Shown here: positions 48,851-56,903 of the stretch, in pieces
Position numbering within the stretch: position 1 is the first letter of the stretch
Layout: each line of letters starts with the position of its first letter
IMG/VR virus record: IMGVR_UViG_3300006880_000002
Location: 1-64,000 of that record
From: a virus
Direction: 5' to 3' (one strand)
DNA: 64,000 nt
The notes under the pieces: generated by a model
Databases searched by the model: none
What the model was told of the DNA's origin: nothing
Seen by the model: only the letters and a program-made list of their open reading frames with translations
Made by a program: the position numbers and the translations under genes

Positions 48851-50125
48851 ATGGCCACCCGCAAATCTAAACCTAGGAAGCCTCCGACCCCACACCGTGC
48901 CCCCGCGGATCAAGACGCGGCGACGGAGCTCGTACTCTACATCGAAAACACCTCCGATCTGTCTCCCGACGGTCCGAGCGGTCAGGGCCGGAGCGTGCTT
49001 CTGAACGCGCTCCGGAAGTGGCGGAGGGGCACGTACGACCCGACGATGGCGGTGCGCCTGTTCGAGTACCTTACTGAATCCGGAGCGAAACGGTACGCGA
49101 AGGAGATGGGCTCCTCCGAGAAGGAGTGGAGCACGATGTTCACCCCAGCCACGCGGCACGAAGCGGCGAAGCAACTCGAAGCGAGCTTCCGTCACGCGGT
49201 CGAGCACGGAGAGTACGATCACGTCGATACGAAGATCGGGGTGCGGGAGGGGGTCGAAGCACATCGGCCGGAACGATCCATGACGTATCCACCGTCACCG
49301 TCGGGACAGTACGTTCTGAGCCGAGACGGCAAAGAGGTCATGCGGGGTACGGAGCAAGAGATCTGGCAGTGGATGCACCGGAACCACAGTTACAGCATCG
49401 ACCACGCTCTTCGTTACGAGGGGTACTCGATCACGCCAGCCGAAGGAGCGCAACGTGGTGAGAGTTTCACGCCGGCATTGTCCGGTCAGTACGTAGGACG
49501 TCGCGTCGAGATTCTTCACGCTCCGGGAAGCGTATATTTCAAGCCCGGTCAGTTCGGATACGTCGTAGGTCAAAATCAAACCGGAGGCATGCATTTTATT
49601 GACGTCAAGCGCACCAGCAGACCCGGAGAGGTAGCGCTACTAATCTCCAAGACACGTGAAATGCGCGGCGGCGCGCTCTGGTTCTCTCTCGAAGGGGTTC
49701 GATTCACCGGGCGTGACACGAGAGGGCACGAGGCGCGTGAATCAGTCTCCGAGCGTCGCGACAGATACTCGATGACGTACGGTCAGCTTCCGGAATTCAA
49801 AAATTTCGAGCACGACGTTCATACACGAATCAATCCCGAGACAGACGAGCCGTACTGGCCCGAAGGCACAACCTATCCCATGGAACTCGTCTCGCCACGT
49901 GAGATCGAACTCGCACGTGAGTTCGGTGGCCTCGATGACTTCCGCACCGAGCGCCACCGAACCGGCCGTCACACTGGTGCAATCGGCTTCCGTGGTAACG
50001 AGAAGCAGATCTACGACTTCCTCACGTTCCTCGTGGACCAAGAAGATGCATTCTCCGGCGAGGAAGACAGCGCCGGTAGTCTCGCGTCGTCGATCATGTA
50101 CACGCTCGGGTACGAGTGGGTCTGA
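48851..50125 (+). CDS. large hypothetical phage protein
   Basis: 424 residues in several domains: a basic N-terminus, a helical segment (about 40-125), a SGQYVLSRDGKEVMRGTE...HRNHSYSIDHALRYEGYSI module, a second SGQYVGRRVEI module and a C-terminal domain. Similar short modules occur in phage proteins of unknown function. Follows the acidic gene by two bases. Confidence 0.6.
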   Translation: MATRKSKPRKPPTPHRAPADQDAATELVLYIENTSDLSPDGPSGQGRSVLLNALRKWRRGTYDPTMAVRLFEYLTESGAKRYAKEMGSSEKEWSTMFTPATRHEAAKQLEASFRHAVEHGEYDHVDTKIGVREGVEAHRPERSMTYPPSPSGQYVLSRDGKEVMRGTEQEIWQWMHRNHSYSIDHALRYEGYSITPAEGAQRGESFTPALSGQYVGRRVEILHAPGSVYFKPGQFGYVVGQNQTGGMHFIDVKRTSRPGEVALLISKTREMRGGALWFSLEGVRFTGRDTRGHEARESVSERRDRYSMTYGQLPEFKNFEHDVHTRINPETDEPYWPEGTTYPMELVSPREIELAREFGGLDDFRTERHRTGRHTGAIGFRGNEKQIYDFLTFLVDQEDAFSGEEDSAGSLASSIMYTLGYEWV

Positions 50126-50134
50126 GGTAGCACC

Positions 50135-50602
50135 ATGAACAAATCAGAAAGAAGGCTCGGTTTTGTCGGAGTGAGCCGCCGACCATCTTCCCCACGCGCC
50201 AATACATCCCGAAAGCGTCGAGAAGCGCCCGCTGACCCGCGTGCCGTCGAGTTCTTCAAGAAGCACGCCGGTTCTTCGTACGACCCGAAAAAAGAAACCC
50301 CCGCACAAGGGCGTCTCCGTGGGGCCAAGGCGCTAGCTCGCGCCGAGGCCGAAGCGACGGCTCGCGGTTGGACCGTCGAATGGGATCACGATCAGAATCC
50401 GGATACGTCGTGGATGGACGACGAACAGCTCGCCGATTACGAATCAGGTCGCATCGAAATTTTGGATGCCGTCCTGAAAGATGAAAGCGGCGAGGTACTC
50501 GAATCACTAGGTGGCGTGGCACTCAATGCTCGCGGCCCGAGAGATCCATACGGTCGTGTCGTCGAGGCGGAGCTTGCTCTCAAAGCTCTCGGCGAGGAAT
50601 GA
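50135..50602 (+). CDS. phage hypothetical protein
   Basis: 155 residues. Basic N-terminus, helical EARGWTVEWDHDQNPDTSW-like centre and an RVVEAELALKAL end. I recall this pattern in phage proteins of unknown function. RBS near 50126. Confidence 0.6.
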   Translation: MNKSERRLGFVGVSRRPSSPRANTSRKRREAPADPRAVEFFKKHAGSSYDPKKETPAQGRLRGAKALARAEAEATARGWTVEWDHDQNPDTSWMDDEQLADYESGRIEILDAVLKDESGEVLESLGGVALNARGPRDPYGRVVEAELALKALGEE

Positions 50603-50961
50603 CGATGAAGCGACAATTCGGACCGTTGTCATCTCGTAGGGTACGCGAATCTCCCCGCGTCGCCGACTTCAACTCCCTCGACGACCTCATCGCCCACGCC
50701 CATCACGAACTCGGTGCGACCCACGTCGTCGTGGCCGGTGCTCACACGCAGATCTTCTTCCCGCGCGGCGGTCAGTATCCGTACGAGGCCGCCAAGGTGT
50801 GGCGGAAGGGCGGGTACTGGCACGCGGAGGGCCCCGGAGCCCGGATGGGCGTGAAGACGCTACCCAAAGACGCACAACCGATCGAGGTCGAGGGAGGCGG
50901 GCGGAGGGCGGCGGAAGCGCGCCCAAAAGCCTCAGGGCGACGCCCACTACGTCGCCAGTAA
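50599..50961 (+). CDS. hypothetical protein
   Basis: 120 residues, ATGA start. A conserved-looking centre (TQIFFPRGGQYPYEAAKVW) and a basic tail (KASGRRPLRRQ). Unknown. Confidence 0.58.
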   Translation: MTMKRQFGPLSSRRVRESPRVADFNSLDDLIAHAHHELGATHVVVAGAHTQIFFPRGGQYPYEAAKVWRKGGYWHAEGPGARMGVKTLPKDAQPIEVEGGGRRAAEARPKASGRRPLRRQ

Positions 50962-51032
50962 TCTCGGACGAGGCGATCCTTAAAACGATCCACGACGTCG
51001 GCGACAGTGACTACGCCGCGGGGTTCGGTCGT

Positions 51033-51221
51033 ATGAGCACCGAAGATCTCGCAGCGCACTTCGGGATCGATACGACGTACATGCTCAAGCGGATGCAACG
51101 TCTCGCTCGGGCAGGCAAAGTGAAGAAGGTCCGCGACATCGTGAGCCGTAAGAGCGGTCGAGTCGTCGGCTGGCAGAAGTGGGAAATGTACTGGGATCCC
51201 GAGAACGACCCTTACGTCTAG
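51033..51221 (+). CDS. small winged-helix-like protein
   Basis: 62 residues from ATG 51033: STEDLAAHFGIDTTYMLKRM then RAGKVKKVRDI and a KSGRVVGWQKW strand, a winged-helix layout. The open frame extends upstream over 50958-51032 without a recognisable start. Its stop overlaps the convergent stop. Confidence 0.5.
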   Translation: MSTEDLAAHFGIDTTYMLKRMQRLARAGKVKKVRDIVSRKSGRVVGWQKWEMYWDPENDPYV

Positions 51222-51595
51222 TACCGCCCATCCCCAGGCTTCTTCTTCCCCGAGGCGAGTTCGGTAGCGTTCGCGAACGCCTCCTGGGCGTCGTGAGCGG
51301 CTTGCATGTCCGTCCGCGACGGGGGCCGGATGGGCGTGAGATCCTGGTCGAATTCCCGAAGGCGTCGCTCAAGCGCCGCGAGCTCGATCCGGAGCCCGTT
51401 CACCTCCTGACACGCGTCCACGGTCTGTGAGATCACATCCAGGACGTCTTTGCCGACGTTCCCGGCCAGCTTGACCTCCAGCGCGCGGAGCTTCGTACGG
51501 AGCTCGCCGACGCTTGTGCAGACCTCGGTCCCTCGCTTCACTTCTTTCAAGAGCGATTGGAACTCGTGCTTCGGGATCGTAATGTACTGAGGCAC
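51218..51595 (-). CDS. coiled-coil hypothetical protein
   Basis: 125 residues from GTG 51595, largely helical (VGELRTKLRALEVKLAGNV, GLRIELAALERRLREFD). TAGAAT lies seven bases before the GTG, so translation may be leaderless. Unknown function. Confidence 0.55.
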   Translation of the reverse strand: MPQYITIPKHEFQSLLKEVKRGTEVCTSVGELRTKLRALEVKLAGNVGKDVLDVISQTVDACQEVNGLRIELAALERRLREFDQDLTPIRPPSRTDMQAAHDAQEAFANATELASGKKKPGDGRY

Positions 51596-51602
51596 GATCC
51601 CG

Positions 51603-51608
51603 ATTCTA
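51603..51608 (-). promoter_or_regulatory. -10 box, leaderless start
   Basis: Minus-strand TAGAAT then CGGGATC then GTG (51595). No clear -35. Matches the spacing of the 11466 and 12950 boxes. Confidence 0.4.
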
Positions 51609-51651
51609 CCTGATCCGGCTACCTCGGGTGTCGACGCAACATTTTGATGCA

Positions 51652-52224
51652 CTATCCCTTGGACTTGATCGAGAGGTTCAATTTTTCCGGCCACTTCCGG
51701 GCGACGAGCGCCTTCCACTTCCGCTCGCGCTGCTTGAACACCTCCTCGTACCGAGACTCGTGCGCGACGCACGTTTTGCCTGTCCCATAGAGCACGAACG
51801 CCTCCGTGTAACCGGCCTTCGAGTTGAGCTTGTTGCAGTAGTGCCAGGCGCGCTTCAGACCTAGCGCCGTCTGCTCGGCGCAGCGGGTGGTTGCTTCAAG
51901 ATCTTGTCCGGCAAGGGCCTTCCACTCCGAGCGCGTGCGCCAGAGCTGGTGGTGCTGACCGAAACAAATTGCGAGGCCGCCGTCCCCGAGACGTTCTCCA
52001 CTGTGGAGCTCGGGGTTGAACCGCGTCTCGCCCCAGAACACTACAACCTCCGCCATCGCCATCTGCATCCGGTGGGCGCCTCGCACTTTCTGAAGGCTTG
52101 CTTCGACCGCGCGAGCGGTCACTTCCATTCGCGCTTCGTAGTGTTCCTTGGTCTCGTTCCACTTGGGAGACGGAGACGGCATGAGCGAGTAGATCGCTGA
52201 GAGGATGTAGGGAAAGAGGTTCAT
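51652..52224 (-). CDS. possible SLT-like lysozyme
   Basis: 190 residues. VFWGETRFNPE (Glu candidate), GDGGLAICFGQHHQLW and a Cys-containing C-terminus (CAEQTALGLKRAWHYC) resemble SLT-type phage lysins. A hydrophobic N-terminus could export it. The ATG follows TACGTT by six bases (see promoter). Confidence 0.55.
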   Translation of the reverse strand: MNLFPYILSAIYSLMPSPSPKWNETKEHYEARMEVTARAVEASLQKVRGAHRMQMAMAEVVVFWGETRFNPELHSGERLGDGGLAICFGQHHQLWRTRSEWKALAGQDLEATTRCAEQTALGLKRAWHYCNKLNSKAGYTEAFVLYGTGKTCVAHESRYEEVFKQRERKWKALVARKWPEKLNLSIKSKG

Positions 52225-52230
52225 CGTTCA

Positions 52231-52260
52231 AACGTAGCGACGGGACGAGGGGGTAGTCAA
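52231..52260 (-). promoter_or_regulatory. promoter of the lysozyme-like gene, leaderless
   Basis: TTGACT (52260-52255), 18 bases, TACGTT (52236-52231), then TGAACG and ATG. Start point falls on or near the ATG. Confidence 0.5.
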
Positions 52261-52272
52261 CCCGTCAAAGGC

Positions 52273-52336
52273 GCCCCGATGTCTCCACCGCTCGGGGCCA
52301 CACGGCTGCACGCGCTAGCCGGGGATCGACTCCCGG
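52273..52336 (-). terminator. double hairpin behind the 52347 operon
   Basis: GCCCCGA...TCGGGGC (52273-52298) and CCGGG...CCCGG (52319-52336) in the gap downstream of the minus operon; the first is followed on the minus strand by GCCTTTG. No long T-run; may act as a Rho-assisted or processed end. Confidence 0.4.
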
Positions 52337-52346
52337 AATACCAGAC

Positions 52347-52523
52347 CTAACCGTGCGGGAGTTTTTGAAACGCCCATGGTTTCTTTCGTTGAGCACCGAG
52401 CTTGAGTTCTTCTCTGCGCATCGAACGGCACACGTCGCATTCTGAGCGTCGGCTGCGACCGTTCTTGTGGAATGCAGACAACGGAGTCGGCGTGCGACAT
52501 ATGGAACACCGTTTCCATTTCAC
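52347..52523 (-). CDS. small zinc-finger protein
   Basis: 58 residues from GTG 52523. CSICRTPTPLSAF then CDVCRSMRRE: two CxxC pairs spaced as in the zinc part of HNH endonucleases. No HNH motif follows. Unknown. Confidence 0.6.
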   Translation of the reverse strand: MKWKRCSICRTPTPLSAFHKNGRSRRSECDVCRSMRREELKLGAQRKKPWAFQKLPHG

Positions 52524-52804
52524 TTTGGAAACCGATTGGCCACACCCGAGATCTCGTCGTTCACACTGGAAGCTCCGCAATTACATCCCTCTGGGTACCG
52601 ACATCCAAGCGAATGCTCGGCAGGTTTGACGAGTTCCCAGGCTTCCTTCGCCCACTGCACCAACCGTTCGATCCGTTGGTCACGGAAGGCTAGCTCGGCA
52701 GCGATGTCGCTCTTCGAGACGAGCCTCTCCGACGTCATCGCGGCAACGTGCGCTGAGTAGTGCGGTTCGAGCGCGACGACGTCTCTGTATTCGTAGTGTT
52801 TCAT
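52520..52804 (-). CDS. hypothetical protein with Cys cluster
   Basis: 94 residues, helical, with CRYPEGCNC near the end. GTGA overlap with the next gene. Unknown. Confidence 0.55.
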   Translation of the reverse strand: MKHYEYRDVVALEPHYSAHVAAMTSERLVSKSDIAAELAFRDQRIERLVQWAKEAWELVKPAEHSLGCRYPEGCNCGASSVNDEISGVANRFPK

Positions 52805-53070
52805 TCCCGCCCACTCTCCGCGGCATCATCCGCCCGCGCTTGAGCCGCGATCTCATCAAGCGCCGTCGTGAGTACCGCTCGAAGGAACGCCGTCTCGTCG
52901 AGGAGCTTCACAGCGTCGCGCGACGGCGGCGAGTTGTAGGGCGCCGATTCAAGGATCTTGATGACGAGTTCCAGCGCCTTGTGCGCGTTCCAGAACGTGT
53001 GCTCGGAGTTGCCGCCCGGGTACTCCAGGCGTTTATTGGTCTGCTGGAGAAGTTCTTTGACGCGGCTCAT
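52801..53070 (-). CDS. small helical protein
   Basis: 89 residues, mostly alpha-helical, charged (MSRVKELLQQTNKRL...). ATGA coupling on both sides. Unknown. Confidence 0.55.
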   Translation of the reverse strand: MSRVKELLQQTNKRLEYPGGNSEHTFWNAHKALELVIKILESAPYNSPPSRDAVKLLDETAFLRAVLTTALDEIAAQARADDAAESGRE

Positions 53071-53309
53071 GTGAGTAACCTTGCTCCGTGGTGGTTGCCG
53101 GAGAGCATGAACCGGTCGTTGATCTGAACCATCTCGCCGCTCTTTACGAGCTGCCGGATCACGCGCCGGACCGACGAGACGTTCCGGCCGATGCTATCGG
53201 CGATCTCGCCGGGCGTGCTCGGTATATTGCGCATCTCCTTCATGTGCTCGATGACGGCGGCGCGGACGGTGAGGACGGGGGCGCAGCGAAGCTCCAGAGA
53301 GATGGTCAT
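53067..53309 (-). CDS. winged-helix regulator
   Basis: 80 residues from ATG 53309. Helices VRAAVIEHMKEM, TPGEIADSIGRNVSSVRRVI and wing strands EMVQINDRFMLSG fit a MarR/GntR-size winged helix. Likely DNA-binding regulator. Confidence 0.62.
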   Translation of the reverse strand: MTISLELRCAPVLTVRAAVIEHMKEMRNIPSTPGEIADSIGRNVSSVRRVIRQLVKSGEMVQINDRFMLSGNHHGARLLT

Positions 53310-53506
53310 CCGGTCCACCTGGCGAAAGCGAAGTCTCTCGTACGTAACGCCTCGCGAGCGAGATCGGCAGCGTCCGGCGCTCCATTGGCAATGGTGCGTA
53401 GCACGTCCCTCCAAAGATCATCTTCCTTGCCGTGCGCGCTCGCGTCGTCGTCAACACCAATGCGCCCGATCTCGGCGACTCGTTTCTCGACTTCTTGTAA
53501 GGTCAC
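53306..53506 (-). CDS. small hypothetical protein
   Basis: 66 residues from GTG 53506, helical and acidic (TLQEVEKRVAEIGRIG). GTGA start. Unknown. Confidence 0.5.
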   Translation of the reverse strand: MTLQEVEKRVAEIGRIGVDDDASAHGKEDDLWRDVLRTIANGAPDAADLAREALRTRDFAFARWTG

Positions 53507-53724
53507 TTTTTCTCCCTCGCCCACACGACGACCACATGTGACGGCTTGCCGTCGTGGAAGAGCCCCGAAGCGTGTCCAGCAAGCGCCGCCACGGAAACGA
53601 TCGTCCAGGGACCTACAAGAGGTTGGCTGTAGCCTGGGTGAACATAGCGAGAGGTCGGCGGCTTAAGCTCACGGTCGCTCGCTGGGTAGATCTCTTGCCA
53701 GAACTCGTGGGTGTCCGTGTTCAA
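53503..53724 (-). CDS. small hypothetical protein
   Basis: 73 residues. TTG 53724 is supported by GAGGAG six bases upstream. Contains a beta region (PWTIVSVAALAGHASG) and ends REKK. Unknown. Confidence 0.55.
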   Translation of the reverse strand: MNTDTHEFWQEIYPASDRELKPPTSRYVHPGYSQPLVGPWTIVSVAALAGHASGLFHDGKPSHVVVVWAREKK

Positions 53725-53727
53725 AAT

Positions 53728-53925
53728 TTACTCCTCGTTCGTATCGCTCGTTATGTCGATTCCGTTAAAAAAGTAATGCCCACATTCGAAGCACCAGATT
53801 ACATAGTTCGCGTTTCGAAGGTGCCCGTGGCTGCTGTTGCAGTTCCAACAAGAACGCATGGCAAACGCGTTCTTGTTGTCGCGCATCCACTGATCGGCTT
53901 TTGCTCGCGCCTCCTCCTTCGTCAC
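53728..53925 (-). CDS. zinc-finger protein
   Basis: 65 residues from GTG 53925. CWNCNSSHGH then WCFECGHYF, a two-pair zinc site. GTGA coupling with the upstream gene. Unknown function. Confidence 0.58.
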   Translation of the reverse strand: MTKEEARAKADQWMRDNKNAFAMRSCWNCNSSHGHLRNANYVIWCFECGHYFFNGIDITSDTNEE

Positions 53926-54128
53926 CGCTTCTCCTTCCGCGCCTCCGGGAGCCGCTCCAGCACCCGCTTCACGACCGCGTCGGCCTCGTCGCCGTAGTGG
54001 CGCACCATGACCTTCGCGATGGCCTGAGCGTCGTTTTCGTAGCTCGGCTCCGCGACCTTCTTCAGGGCGCGGTCGACGGCGGAGATGACGCGGACGACGA
54101 AGCCTTCGGATTGGGGGGCGGGGGTCAC
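53922..54128 (-). CDS. small hypothetical protein
   Basis: 68 residues from GTG 54128, helical (RVISAVDRALKKV, DAVVKRVLERLPEA). GTGA coupled. Unknown. Confidence 0.5.
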   Translation of the reverse strand: MTPAPQSEGFVVRVISAVDRALKKVAEPSYENDAQAIAKVMVRHYGDEADAVVKRVLERLPEARKEKR

Positions 54129-54313
54129 GGTTCCCTCTGTTGGCAGCAACGACGCAAACACGTGGTCGGATGCCCCGGATGAGTCGGGTCAACGTCGGCA
54201 CGATGAACTTGCTGAACCCTCGAAGCCCACTCATGGATCGTGGCTTCTTCGGCCCACTTGGGGCGGCTCTCGTACGAGTCCCAGATCCACTCGGGGTAGT
54301 TCTTGGTTGCCAT
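54125..54313 (-). CDS. small hypothetical protein, operon leader
   Basis: 62 residues from ATG 54313 with AGGA upstream. KNYPEWIWDSYESRPKW then Cys-rich end. First gene of the minus operon served by the promoter at 54327-54355. Unknown. Confidence 0.5.
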   Translation of the reverse strand: MATKNYPEWIWDSYESRPKWAEEATIHEWASRVQQVHRADVDPTHPGHPTTCLRRCCQQREP

Positions 54314-54326
54314 GCCCTGTCCTACG

Positions 54327-54355
54327 CCTGTACCCCCAACGTTCTTCCTTGTCAA
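54327..54355 (-). promoter_or_regulatory. promoter of the 54.3-52.3 kb minus operon
   Basis: TTGACA (54355-54350), 17 bases, TACAGG (54332-54327). Back to back with the plus promoter beginning at 54363. Confidence 0.65.
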
Positions 54356-54362
54356 CCAAAGT

Positions 54363-54391
54363 TTGACAGGGAAGATACGACGCGGTACAAG
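54363..54391 (+). promoter_or_regulatory. promoter of the rhomboid operon
   Basis: TTGACA (54363-54368), 17 bases, TACAAG (54386-54391); ATG 54405 lies about 7 bases after the predicted start point, so the leader is very short. Confidence 0.65.
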
Positions 54392-54404
54392 CGTCTACTA
54401 GAGC

Positions 54405-54956
54405 ATGACCCGACCCGCTTACGGCGTCCCTGTAACCCTCTTCCTGGCCGGGGTAATTCTGGCCGTCTACGCCGCCGAGCTTGCGGGTGCCGTCGACACC
54501 ATCGCCGCAGGTTTCATCCCGGCCTCGCCGACGTTCCGGGGTGCCTTCCTGAGCGTCTTTCTCCACGACCCGGACAACATCGCTCACGTCGCCGGAAACC
54601 TCGTCTTCTTGGTCCTCTTCGGGACCGTCCTCGAGCCGGTCATCGGGAGCCTCAGGTTTCTGATCTTCTACGGCTCCGCCGGCTCCGCCGGCATCGCCCT
54701 CCACTGGTGCGTCGACCCGACCTCGACGCACACCCTCGTGGGTGCCTCAGGCGCCATCTTCGGTGTCATGGCCGTGGCGGCCGTGATCCAGCCGCGTCTG
54801 CTCGGGTTCGCGATCGGGTTCATGATTCTCAACATCTGGTATGCATTCCACGGAAATGAGGGGATTTCATTCGGGTGTCACGTCGGCGGGTTCGTGGCCG
54901 GAGTTCTGGAAGCGGCGAGTTTGAAACTTCAGGGCGAGTTGACGGAGGAAGCGTGA
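54405..54956 (+). CDS. rhomboid intramembrane serine protease
   Basis: 183 residues with about six membrane spans. HVAGNLVFL (N65), GASGAIFG (S115) and GCHVGGFVAG (H159) are the rhomboid catalytic landmarks. Cleaves membrane substrates within or near the bilayer. Phage-encoded rhomboids are uncommon in my experience. First gene of a plus operon; substrate unknown. Confidence 0.82.
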   Translation: MTRPAYGVPVTLFLAGVILAVYAAELAGAVDTIAAGFIPASPTFRGAFLSVFLHDPDNIAHVAGNLVFLVLFGTVLEPVIGSLRFLIFYGSAGSAGIALHWCVDPTSTHTLVGASGAIFGVMAVAAVIQPRLLGFAIGFMILNIWYAFHGNEGISFGCHVGGFVAGVLEAASLKLQGELTEEA

Positions 54957-55198
54957 CCCGCAAAGTCAAACAGTACAACATGGCCGGGCGCGCCGGCTGC
55001 CTCCAACTCCGCAAAGCGCAAAGCACCGGGACGCTCGTCGGGATCTACAACTCCGATCAGGCTGGCTTAAACACAGAAAGCGGTACCTGGTCCGTGGTGT
55101 GCGAGGAGCACGGGGCCATCCTCGGGTGTGAAAAACAGGGCGACGCGCGGGCTCAGGCTGCGGACCCGCAAGGCTGGTGCGAAGGATGCCGACAATGA
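54953..55198 (+). CDS. small Cys-containing protein
   Basis: 81 residues from GTG 54953. GTWSVVCEEHGAILGCE and a final GWCEGCRQ could bind zinc. GTGA overlap with the rhomboid. Unknown. Confidence 0.55.
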   Translation: MTRKVKQYNMAGRAGCLQLRKAQSTGTLVGIYNSDQAGLNTESGTWSVVCEEHGAILGCEKQGDARAQAADPQGWCEGCRQ

Positions 55199-55428
55199 TG
55201 AACATCACTCCCGAACAAGCCAAGGCCGCCGCCCGCATCTTCGAGCTCTTCAACGATTGGCTCGCCCCTGGTCGCACATACTGCATCGAAATGACGCCCT
55301 CCGGACGGGTCGTCGTGCGACTCACACGCCCCGATGGGGTCTGTCTGATCTTCAACGGCGCCGACGTGCAAGACGCATGCGCGCAGGCCGCTCAAACACT
55401 TTGGTGTAACGAAGGAGAGGAACCATGA
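55195..55428 (+). CDS. small hypothetical protein
   Basis: 77 residues, ATGA-coupled, GAAGG upstream. Mixed fold (RTYCIEMTPSGRVVVRLTRPDG). Unknown. Confidence 0.55.
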   Translation: MMNITPEQAKAAARIFELFNDWLAPGRTYCIEMTPSGRVVVRLTRPDGVCLIFNGADVQDACAQAAQTLWCNEGEEP

Positions 55429-55691
55429 AATACACGATCATTCTCACTTGCTTGATGTTGCTCACCGGATGCGCCGATCACGTGAGCTTCGTCGTTGCAA
55501 CCCCGCGCGAACTCGTCGGGTTCTGGTACGGCCTCTGGCACGGGATGTTGCTCCCGTTCTCGTGGATCGTCTCACTCTTCGACGATAGCGTCGCGGTCTA
55601 CGCGATCTACAACAACGGTGGCTGGTACGACTTCGGTTTCGTACTGGGTATCGGCACATTGGGTGGCGGTAGCCGGAGCACGCGACGATGA
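55425..55691 (+). CDS. small lipoprotein
   Basis: 88 residues. Signal with lipobox LTGC (C16), then aromatic spans (FWYGLWHGMLLPFSWIVSLF). Resembles small phage and bacterial lipoproteins of unknown role. ATGA coupling. Confidence 0.62.
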   Translation: MKYTIILTCLMLLTGCADHVSFVVATPRELVGFWYGLWHGMLLPFSWIVSLFDDSVAVYAIYNNGGWYDFGFVLGIGTLGGGSRSTRR

Positions 55692-55945
55692 AAAAACCAC
55701 CCGCTCTCACCACCCACCGCGGCGACGAGATCGAACGCGTGTCGCTTCAGCGCCAGATCCAAGAACACCTCCACGAGGTCGAGATCGCCAACGCCGAAGG
55801 GCGACGCGACGACGTGAGCGATCACCTGGAGGCCGCCTTCGAGGCGAACGGGTACATCGTCCGGCTCGATCGAGCCGTCATGATCGCCGCGCTCACCCGG
55901 CTCCGAGAGGCCGGCTTTCACACAACCCCAGGCGGAAGGGCCTGA
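55688..55945 (+). CDS. small hypothetical protein
   Basis: 85 residues, helical, charged (VSLQRQIQEHLHEVEIANAEG). ATGA start. Unknown. Confidence 0.55.
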   Translation: MKKPPALTTHRGDEIERVSLQRQIQEHLHEVEIANAEGRRDDVSDHLEAAFEANGYIVRLDRAVMIAALTRLREAGFHTTPGGRA

Positions 55946-55948
55946 CCG

Positions 55949-56131
55949 ATGGCGACCGAAAAGACAATCCAAACCGCGTTTCGACTCCCCGAATCGCTCA
56001 TCAAGGAACTCGACGAGCTCGCCGCAGAGATGTCGACCCGAGAGATGACCTACACACGGGCCGACGTGCTTCGCATGGCGGCCTCCAGAGGGCTCGAAGA
56101 GATCAAGTCCAACCGGAGGAAGAAGCGATGA
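55949..56131 (+). CDS. ribbon-helix-helix regulator
   Basis: 60 residues. TIQTAFRLPESLIKELDELA and YTRADVLRMAASRGLEEI match RHH proteins. Ends with a basic tail (NRRKKR). Probable regulator of this operon. Confidence 0.68.
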   Translation: MATEKTIQTAFRLPESLIKELDELAAEMSTREMTYTRADVLRMAASRGLEEIKSNRRKKR

Positions 56132-56277
56132 GCCTAGATCTAGAGGTCACGTTGAACCGGTTCGGTTTTCAACGTGTCGCCGAAAACAAGCTGCAACTCG
56201 CATGTTTTCGAGTCGCTTGGTGGCGCGTACCAGGAAAGCACTCAATCGGCATCGAGATGAATTGGAGGACGTCTTGA
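56128..56277 (+). CDS. 49-aa hypothetical protein
   Basis: Short gene coupled by ATGA at 56128. Mixed basic/hydrophobic sequence ending GIEMNWRTS. Stop overlaps the next start (TTGA). Coding status plausible. Confidence 0.45.
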   Translation: MSLDLEVTLNRFGFQRVAENKLQLACFRVAWWRVPGKHSIGIEMNWRTS

Positions 56278-56516
56278 GCGACCACCTACGCGCCGAATTC
56301 CAGGCCATCCGAGAGTCGCTCTCTCGCTCGATGGCCCGGGGCCGCGTCGTGTCCGAGAGAGACATCGACGAGGCCGTCTTGACGCTGGAGGAGATCAAGG
56401 AAGCGCTCACCGTGCTCCCAACACTCGCCAAGGCGGAAGCCGTCGCGTCGAGCAAGCTCCTCCAGACGGCGCTCACCGACATCGTGTGGCGGCTCAAGAA
56501 TCGGAGGCGGCTATGA
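56274..56516 (+). CDS. small helical protein
   Basis: 80 residues from TTG 56274 (GGAGG six bases upstream). Strongly alpha-helical (RAEFQAIRESLSRSMARG, LEEIKEALTVLPTLAKAEA). ATGA overlap with the next gene. Unknown. Confidence 0.5.
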   Translation: MSDHLRAEFQAIRESLSRSMARGRVVSERDIDEAVLTLEEIKEALTVLPTLAKAEAVASSKLLQTALTDIVWRLKNRRRL

Positions 56517-56659
56517 ACGAGATATTCAAGGCTCTAGAAGAACTCGCGACGCTACGAGTGTTCATCAGGCGTCTCAGGAAAGTTCTCGGTGGAACCACCG
56601 CTTCACTAGATGAGATCATCGAGATAGTTGAAGAACTTCGAGTCGAAGGAGTCCCATGA
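56513..56659 (+). CDS. 48-aa helical protein
   Basis: ATGA start at 56513; amphipathic helix (KALEELATLRVFIRRLRKVL). Ends VEGVP followed by TGA at 56657-56659 overlapping the next ATG. Unknown. Confidence 0.5.
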   Translation: MNEIFKALEELATLRVFIRRLRKVLGGTTASLDEIIEIVEELRVEGVP

Positions 56660-56682
56660 CCCGCAAACGGGAACTCCGATGA
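56656..56682 (+). CDS. 8-aa coupling peptide
   Basis: ATG 56656 to TGA 56682 (MTRKRELR). Its start overlaps the previous stop and its stop overlaps ATG 56679. Possibly a translational relay rather than a functional peptide. Confidence 0.35.
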   Translation: MTRKRELR

Positions 56683-56903
56683 CACCCACCGTCATTCCCC
56701 TTGACGCACACAAGTACGCGCCCGTGCTTCAGCTCATGATCGAGATCATCGGCAAGGAACAGAACACGACCTTCGAAGACGCGATGAACCGCGCAGCGCG
56801 CGAACTCAAGCTCGAAGTGCCGGCGCACATGCAAGACAACATCCTCCGGGCCGCGTACCGCATCATCGCGACCGGAGGGATCCCTGGAGCACCCGAAGCA
56901 TGA
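56679..56903 (+). CDS. small hypothetical protein
   Basis: 74 residues from ATG 56679. Helical (LQLMIEIIGKEQNTTFEDAM). ATGA overlap with the next gene. Unknown. Confidence 0.55.
   Translation: MTPTVIPLDAHKYAPVLQLMIEIIGKEQNTTFEDAMNRAARELKLEVPAHMQDNILRAAYRIIATGGIPGAPEA

Noticed and set aside
52265-52345. tRNA gene (a T-arm-like CCGGG-loop-CCCGG at 52319-52336)
   Set aside because: No matching acceptor stem, D-arm or anticodon arm; better explained as tandem hairpins.
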